Shown here: in pieces, positions 60,340 to 64,000 of the stretch
Layout of the letters: each line of letters opens with the position of its first letter
Position numbering within the stretch: the stretch's first letter is position 1
DNA from: Hoplostethus atlanticus
Taxonomy: Eukaryota > Chordata > Actinopteri > Trachichthyiformes > Trachichthyidae
Direction: 5' to 3'
DNA: 64,000 nucleotides
Assembly: GCA_034670405.1 (NCBI GenBank)
Contig: JAXDDX010000194.1
Location: 551,001 to 615,000, forward strand
Notes under the pieces: model-generated
Database searches by the model: none
Seen by the model: only the letters and a program-made list of their open reading frames with translations
What the model was told of the DNA's origin: nothing
Translations under genes and position numbers: made by a program

Positions 60340-61287
60340 ATGGAGGACAACATGGACCCGCTGATGGAGAATGTCTCCCACACACACTTCATCCTCAATG
60401 GTTTTAATGAACTGGGAGAGTTGCGGCCTCTCCTCTCCATTCCGTTTTCTTTCATGTTTTTACTGTCTGTCTCAGCCAATTCTCTGCTGTTATACGTGAT
60501 TGTTTCCCAGAGAGTTCTCCATTCACCTATGTATATTCTCATTGCTCTCCTGACCTGCGTGGACTTGAGCCAGCTGGTGTATTTTGTCCCAAGCATGTTG
60601 CTGAATTTCTTATTTGACTGGAGGGGTATCTCTCTGACAGGCTGCTTAATTCAGCTGTACTGCATTCAATTCACTGGTGCTTTCCAGTCCACGTTGTTAG
60701 TGTGGATGGCCCTGGATCGCTACTTTGCCATCTGCACACCACTCTACTACCATAACTCTATGGCTGTACCATGCTTCCTCAAATTTGTGATCCCCCTTTT
60801 GATCAGAAATTTTCTTATGAATACTGTGATAGTGAGTCTGGCAGGAAGGTTGCCATTCTGCTTCAGAAACATGATAGATCACTGTTTCTGTGAACACATG
60901 GCCTTGGTGCAGCTGGCCTGTGGAAGCACCTCCATCAACAACCTGGTGGGGTTGCTGGCTGCCTTCCTCATCCCTGTGGCGGACTTCATTTTCATTGCCA
61001 TATCTTATGTGATCATATTCAGGTCTGTGTTCAGGTCTGGGACATCGGGGGGCAAGGCCCTTAACACCTGTGTGACTCACATCATTGTCATAACCGTCAG
61101 CCTCATCATCGCGCTGACTGCTTTCTTGTCATATCGAATCAGAAATAACCTTTCTATGTCCAGCCGGGTCTTCATCAGCACAATGTATTTGCTCTTCCCA
61201 GGTTGTTTCAACCCCATTATCTACGGACTCAGAACGACAGAGATAAGACAGCAGATACTGAGGGTACTGAACCGCATTCATGAGTAA
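60340..61287 (+). CDS. olfactory receptor, duplicate copy C, intact
   Basis: Class I-type OR with 315 codons from the first ATG (60340) or 311 from the second (60352). The second is preferred because it aligns with copies A and B, which read ACG at the first position. Motifs are N7-V-S, VLHSPMYIL, MALDRYFAIC, HCFCEHMALVQLACGS, KALNTCVTHI and NPIIYGLRTTEIR. The N-terminal 75 residues differ from A and B only at residue 6 (Glu for Lys). TM5 is distinct (LLAAFLIPVADFIFIAIS). No disabling change. Confidence 0.94.
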   Translation: MEDNMDPLMENVSHTHFILNGFNELGELRPLLSIPFSFMFLLSVSANSLLLYVIVSQRVLHSPMYILIALLTCVDLSQLVYFVPSMLLNFLFDWRGISLTGCLIQLYCIQFTGAFQSTLLVWMALDRYFAICTPLYYHNSMAVPCFLKFVIPLLIRNFLMNTVIVSLAGRLPFCFRNMIDHCFCEHMALVQLACGSTSINNLVGLLAAFLIPVADFIFIAISYVIIFRSVFRSGTSGGKALNTCVTHIIVITVSLIIALTAFLSYRIRNNLSMSSRVFISTMYLLFPGCFNPIIYGLRTTEIRQQILRVLNRIHE

Positions 61288-61436
61288 TTATTCAAATGTG
61301 ATTTAAAATGTGTATGTTACAAAGCAGATTAAGACTTGTTAAACAAGACTGATAATCAATCAATCAAATCAATCAATCCTCTGCTGTTCCCTGGAGAGAG
61401 AGCACAGTTTACAGTGTCAGAATTGATATGTACATA

Positions 61437-61859
61437 CACTGCCTGTCAAAAGTTTGGGGACACCTAGCTTTTGAATGTTTTTAGTAAATAAGCATCTTTG
61501 TCGGTTTGCAATACCTTAACACATTAAAGACTAACTCAGTTGACGACTGTCAGCACTCATCAGTGGCTGCCTTTCAGATGTTGAAACCACTTTTCAGGCA
61601 AAAGATTTTCAATATGTGCCTTTAACAATAGTTTGGAAAAACAATTCAAAATCAAGTCACATCAATATTGAGGCAAAACCTACATTTGATGAACATGAAG
61701 CTGAGTGTTGCATAAATATACCCAAAGTATTAGTAAATAGCTGCTTTATGTTGTCTAAAACTTTGCATGCATTTGTTTCTTCTTTAATTGAAAAGTAACC
61801 GAGCTAATCAAACATTACATTAAAGTCAGGGTGTCCCCAAACTTGTGCCAGGCACTGTC
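61437..61859. mobile_element. Tc1/mariner-like MITE in OR block C
   Basis: Orthologous to the MITE at 47331-47788 in block B: ends cactgcctgtcaaaagtttg and, reversed, cagtgcctggcacaagtttg. It is followed by a long (TG)n run at 61866-61905. Confidence 0.75.
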
Positions 61860-61863
61860 TATA

Positions 61864-61906
<43 letters not shown>

Positions 61907-62572
61907 TTTCTGCCTGTTTCCATCACTAGATGTCAGTATCCTCACATCACATTTCTCAGTGAGCTTCAGTGCTGCCGCTACCTGAAAACCAACTCCATAA
62001 ATCTGTACAATTAGTGAGTTATTAGTGATTATTAGTAAAACAGCTTGGGCAACCTCCATTCTATCTCACCTCACAATTTAATTCCTCATTAAACTACTAT
62101 TGGTTGAAAAATACTCCAAGGGCGTAACTATGTTCAGAAAGATGGTGGGGGAAGTATTGTAATGGGGGGGCTGATTGGTGGGGGGACAAAATACAAATTT
62201 TCAAAAGTGGGCCCCCAGTGGGGGTTATTCATGGTTTATTAATTTTCCAATCAGGCAGCCCGTGAGACAACATTACTGTAGCCCCTGATCTCAAGTCTTC
62301 AAACAATATAAATACTACGTCCAAGTCTTTATAAATATACATGCCTTTGGTATTGATATGAACGTACCCATAGGAAAGCAAAATACAAGAAGAGATCTTA
62401 TATTTATACCTTGTATGTCTCCTAGACACAAATGATCACTTTTTAAGATGAGACTGAAGGGATTTCCTCATGTTTCTCAAATTCAAGAGAAACAACCACA
62501 AAAAAGCTCATGTTCATGTCACTCAGATCATAACAAGATCTCCAAATTTATCTCATACAGTCTCAAGAATGT

Positions 62573-62690
62573 TGAAGAGGTGGGTTTTGAGGGCTTTCAT
62601 GAAGGTTGGCAGGCTGTTGATATTTCATATATGGCAGGGGAGGGTGTGGAGCCCTATCGCCCCAGGTCTGGTGATTGGTCCTGGTGGTTT
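62573..62690 (-). mobile_element. LINE C-terminal fragment
   Basis: The minus strand encodes a decayed RT C-terminus (NINSLPTFMKALKTHLFN). It lies just beyond the end of OR block C. Confidence 0.5.
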
Positions 62691-62775
62691 GGAGGAAGTT
62701 GTCATCAGCTTACTCCTGCTTTGTCCAAGAATTGAGGAGAGTCTTGGATCACCCCACTCGGGATAGGGAAGCAGC
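62690..62775 (+). mobile_element. Ty3/gypsy gag fragment, left of an inserted transposon
   Basis: Encodes a gag segment (CFVQELRRVLDHPTRDREA) that continues at 63403 after the inserted element. Confidence 0.7.
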
Positions 62776-63402
62776 GGCCCAATCCCAATGTCCCCCCTCA
62801 CGGACTCACGGACTTTGAGGCGCGTTCCCACTAAGTCCACGAGGGTTTAGGGCTGTCCCACTGTCAAATCGTCAAGTGCATGAGGGCTCTATTGCAGACT
62901 TTTTGAGCCCTTTATGCACACTTTCTGTAAGTCCGCATCAATGCAGACTTTGCCTGAGGGAATTACCCACAGTTCATAGCGTTGTGACGATAAATACGGG
63001 GTTACCAGGGAAAGCCCGGAAGCGGTAAAAAAAACGGTAAACAAATGGAAGGACAAATGTTTATTCATCAACCATTTATTTAAATTTTTGCTTGACGATG
63101 CTGTTTTGACAAAACGAGTCAATTGATTATTTGACAATTACCTCTCGTCCACTCTGTGAGGCAAGAGCCTGTGTGAAGAAAGTAAAAAACGTAAAATAAA
63201 AAGTCCCAAAACCCACAATTGTACATACATTTTTTTTTGGTATCGTCAAGGTAATGCGATATGTCGCAAAGTGCTGTCCCATTCCTATTTATACAATTTC
63301 GAGCCCTTGCAGCCTCTCGCACTGAAGCACTTACCAGGTGACGTCAGTTAAGTCTGTAAGGGTTCAGGGTTTAGGCCTTTGGGGGGACATTGGGATTGGG
63401 CC
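62776..63402. mobile_element. non-autonomous DNA transposon with 22-bp perfect TIRs
   Basis: The ends are ggcccaatcccaatgtcccc plus cc (62776-62797) and its exact reverse complement (63381-63402). The 627-bp element lacks a transposase and is flanked by AGC on both sides (62773-62775 and 63403-63405). A 3-bp duplication and GGCC-type ends fit PIF/Harbinger relatives, which is inference. Confidence 0.88.
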
Positions 63403-63660
63403 AGCGAGTAGACCATTCTCTTTATGTCAGGGGTCCCGTAGCATGGCGGACTACGCCATAGAGTTTCGCACCCTACCGGCTGAGTGTGGCTGGAACGAAA
63501 ACACTCTCCGGGGAACTTTCCAACACGGCCTTGCCCTTCCGCCGAAGAATTCATCTGCCGGTGGTGTCGTGTGCCGGTGGCGTCGTACCTGTCGTACCTG
63601 CGTCGCCTGTTGAATGTTCGCCACCGTGGGAGGGGGCTTCAGTATCTACTGGGAGGGTTA
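63403..63660 (+). mobile_element. Ty3/gypsy gag joined to a chromodomain remnant
   Basis: Gag continues (FSLCQGSRSMADYAIEFRTL, ECGWNENTLRGTFQHGL) to about 63560. Then, in another frame, LRRLLNVRHRGRGLQYL appears, matching the chromodomain that ends chromovirus integrases. Protease, RT, RNase H and most of integrase are missing, so this is a large internal deletion. Confidence 0.65.
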
Positions 63661-64000
63661 CATGAAGACCCCCACAACAACAGTGCCAATTTCCACACAG
63701 TAAGCAGCTATGGTGTTGATCCACCACAAAATAAAAAGTTGGTCAATGTATAGAAATGAATCTAAATCGATCTCTAATGCTGCACCTGAGGTGCATCACG
63801 TTATATTCTCTGTTGCACCGGATACTAATAAAAACACTGGTTGGAAACACACCGCAGGCACATGATGAAACAGACCAGTAGACCAGTAGACCAGTCAACC
63901 AGTAAACCAGTAGACCAGTGGACTAGACTAGATTGTCAACGATGATTATTGTTGCACAATACAACAATACACAAACAAGTGGTCAACATTTATCAGCTTG
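63661..64000. other. window end, no gene recognised; short 10-bp tandem
   Basis: Contains a tandem of 'accagtagac'-like 10-mers at about 63871-63928, similar in sequence to the 10-bp minisatellite at 36257. Confidence 0.5.

Larger units (their letters stand above)
58471..62570 (+). repeat. duplicated OR block, copy C
   Basis: Direct-repeat partner of copy B, offset about 14.1 kb at the OR. C-specific features are the L2 at 58625-59210 and extra sequence at about 59570-59695 and 62116-62235. Confidence 0.85.

Overview
The window is nuclear genomic DNA from a ray-finned (teleost) fish. It has intron-bearing genes with GT-AG splice sites, intact olfactory receptor genes of the kind fish carry, and a repeat content typical of teleosts: L2-clade LINEs ending in the shared tail with the core 'aagtcgctttggataaaagc', Rex1-like LINEs, tRNA-derived SINEs with the same tail, Ty3/gypsy fragments and non-autonomous DNA transposons. 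The species cannot be named from the sequence alone.

Layout. (1) 1-15.1 kb: fourteen exons of a beta-arrestin gene on the plus strand, best assigned to arrb1. The first exon lies upstream of the window. The introns carry an almost full-length L2 LINE, a 5'-truncated L2 tail 46 bp from a splice acceptor, a minus-strand fragment of a non-LTR element with a C-terminal endonuclease-like motif, SINE pieces and microsatellites. (2) 16.6-17.6 kb: an intact class I-type olfactory receptor (OR) on the minus strand. (3) 19.4-24.6 kb: a palindrome cluster, then two head-to-head Ty3/gypsy fragments. The plus-strand one is broken by a DNA transposon and a Rex1-like LINE. (4) 24.6-26.8 kb: a second OR (minus strand) inside a duplicated block, called copy A. 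(5) 26.93-35.46 kb: an 8.5-kb minisatellite with a 23-bp unit and higher-order structure. (6) 36-45 kb: a 10-bp minisatellite split by a solo LTR, other minisatellites, LINE fragments and one unrecognised ORF. (7) 44.9-48.5 kb: OR copy B (plus strand). (8) 49-58 kb: L2 and Rex1-like LINEs, with one L2 cleanly nested in a Rex1-like copy. (9) 58.5-62.6 kb: OR copy C (plus strand). (10) 62.6-64 kb: a gypsy gag fragment split by a DNA transposon.

Function. Only four or five host genes are convincing: arrb1 and the ORs at 16.6, 25.0, 46.2 and 60.3 kb. Beta-arrestins desensitise and internalise G-protein-coupled receptors and ORs are such receptors, but nothing here shows that the neighbours are co-regulated. 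The three related ORs (A, B, C) are recent duplicates. Insertions present in some copies and absent from others order the events: A separated first, a Tc1/mariner-like MITE entered the B/C ancestor, B and C then duplicated, and finally a SINE entered B and an L2 entered C.

The most unusual structure is the 23-bp minisatellite. It is free of stop codons for long stretches in all three plus-strand frames, which creates apparent ORFs of up to 1744 codons that should not be taken for genes. It also contains an exact-offset 3412-bp tandem duplication.
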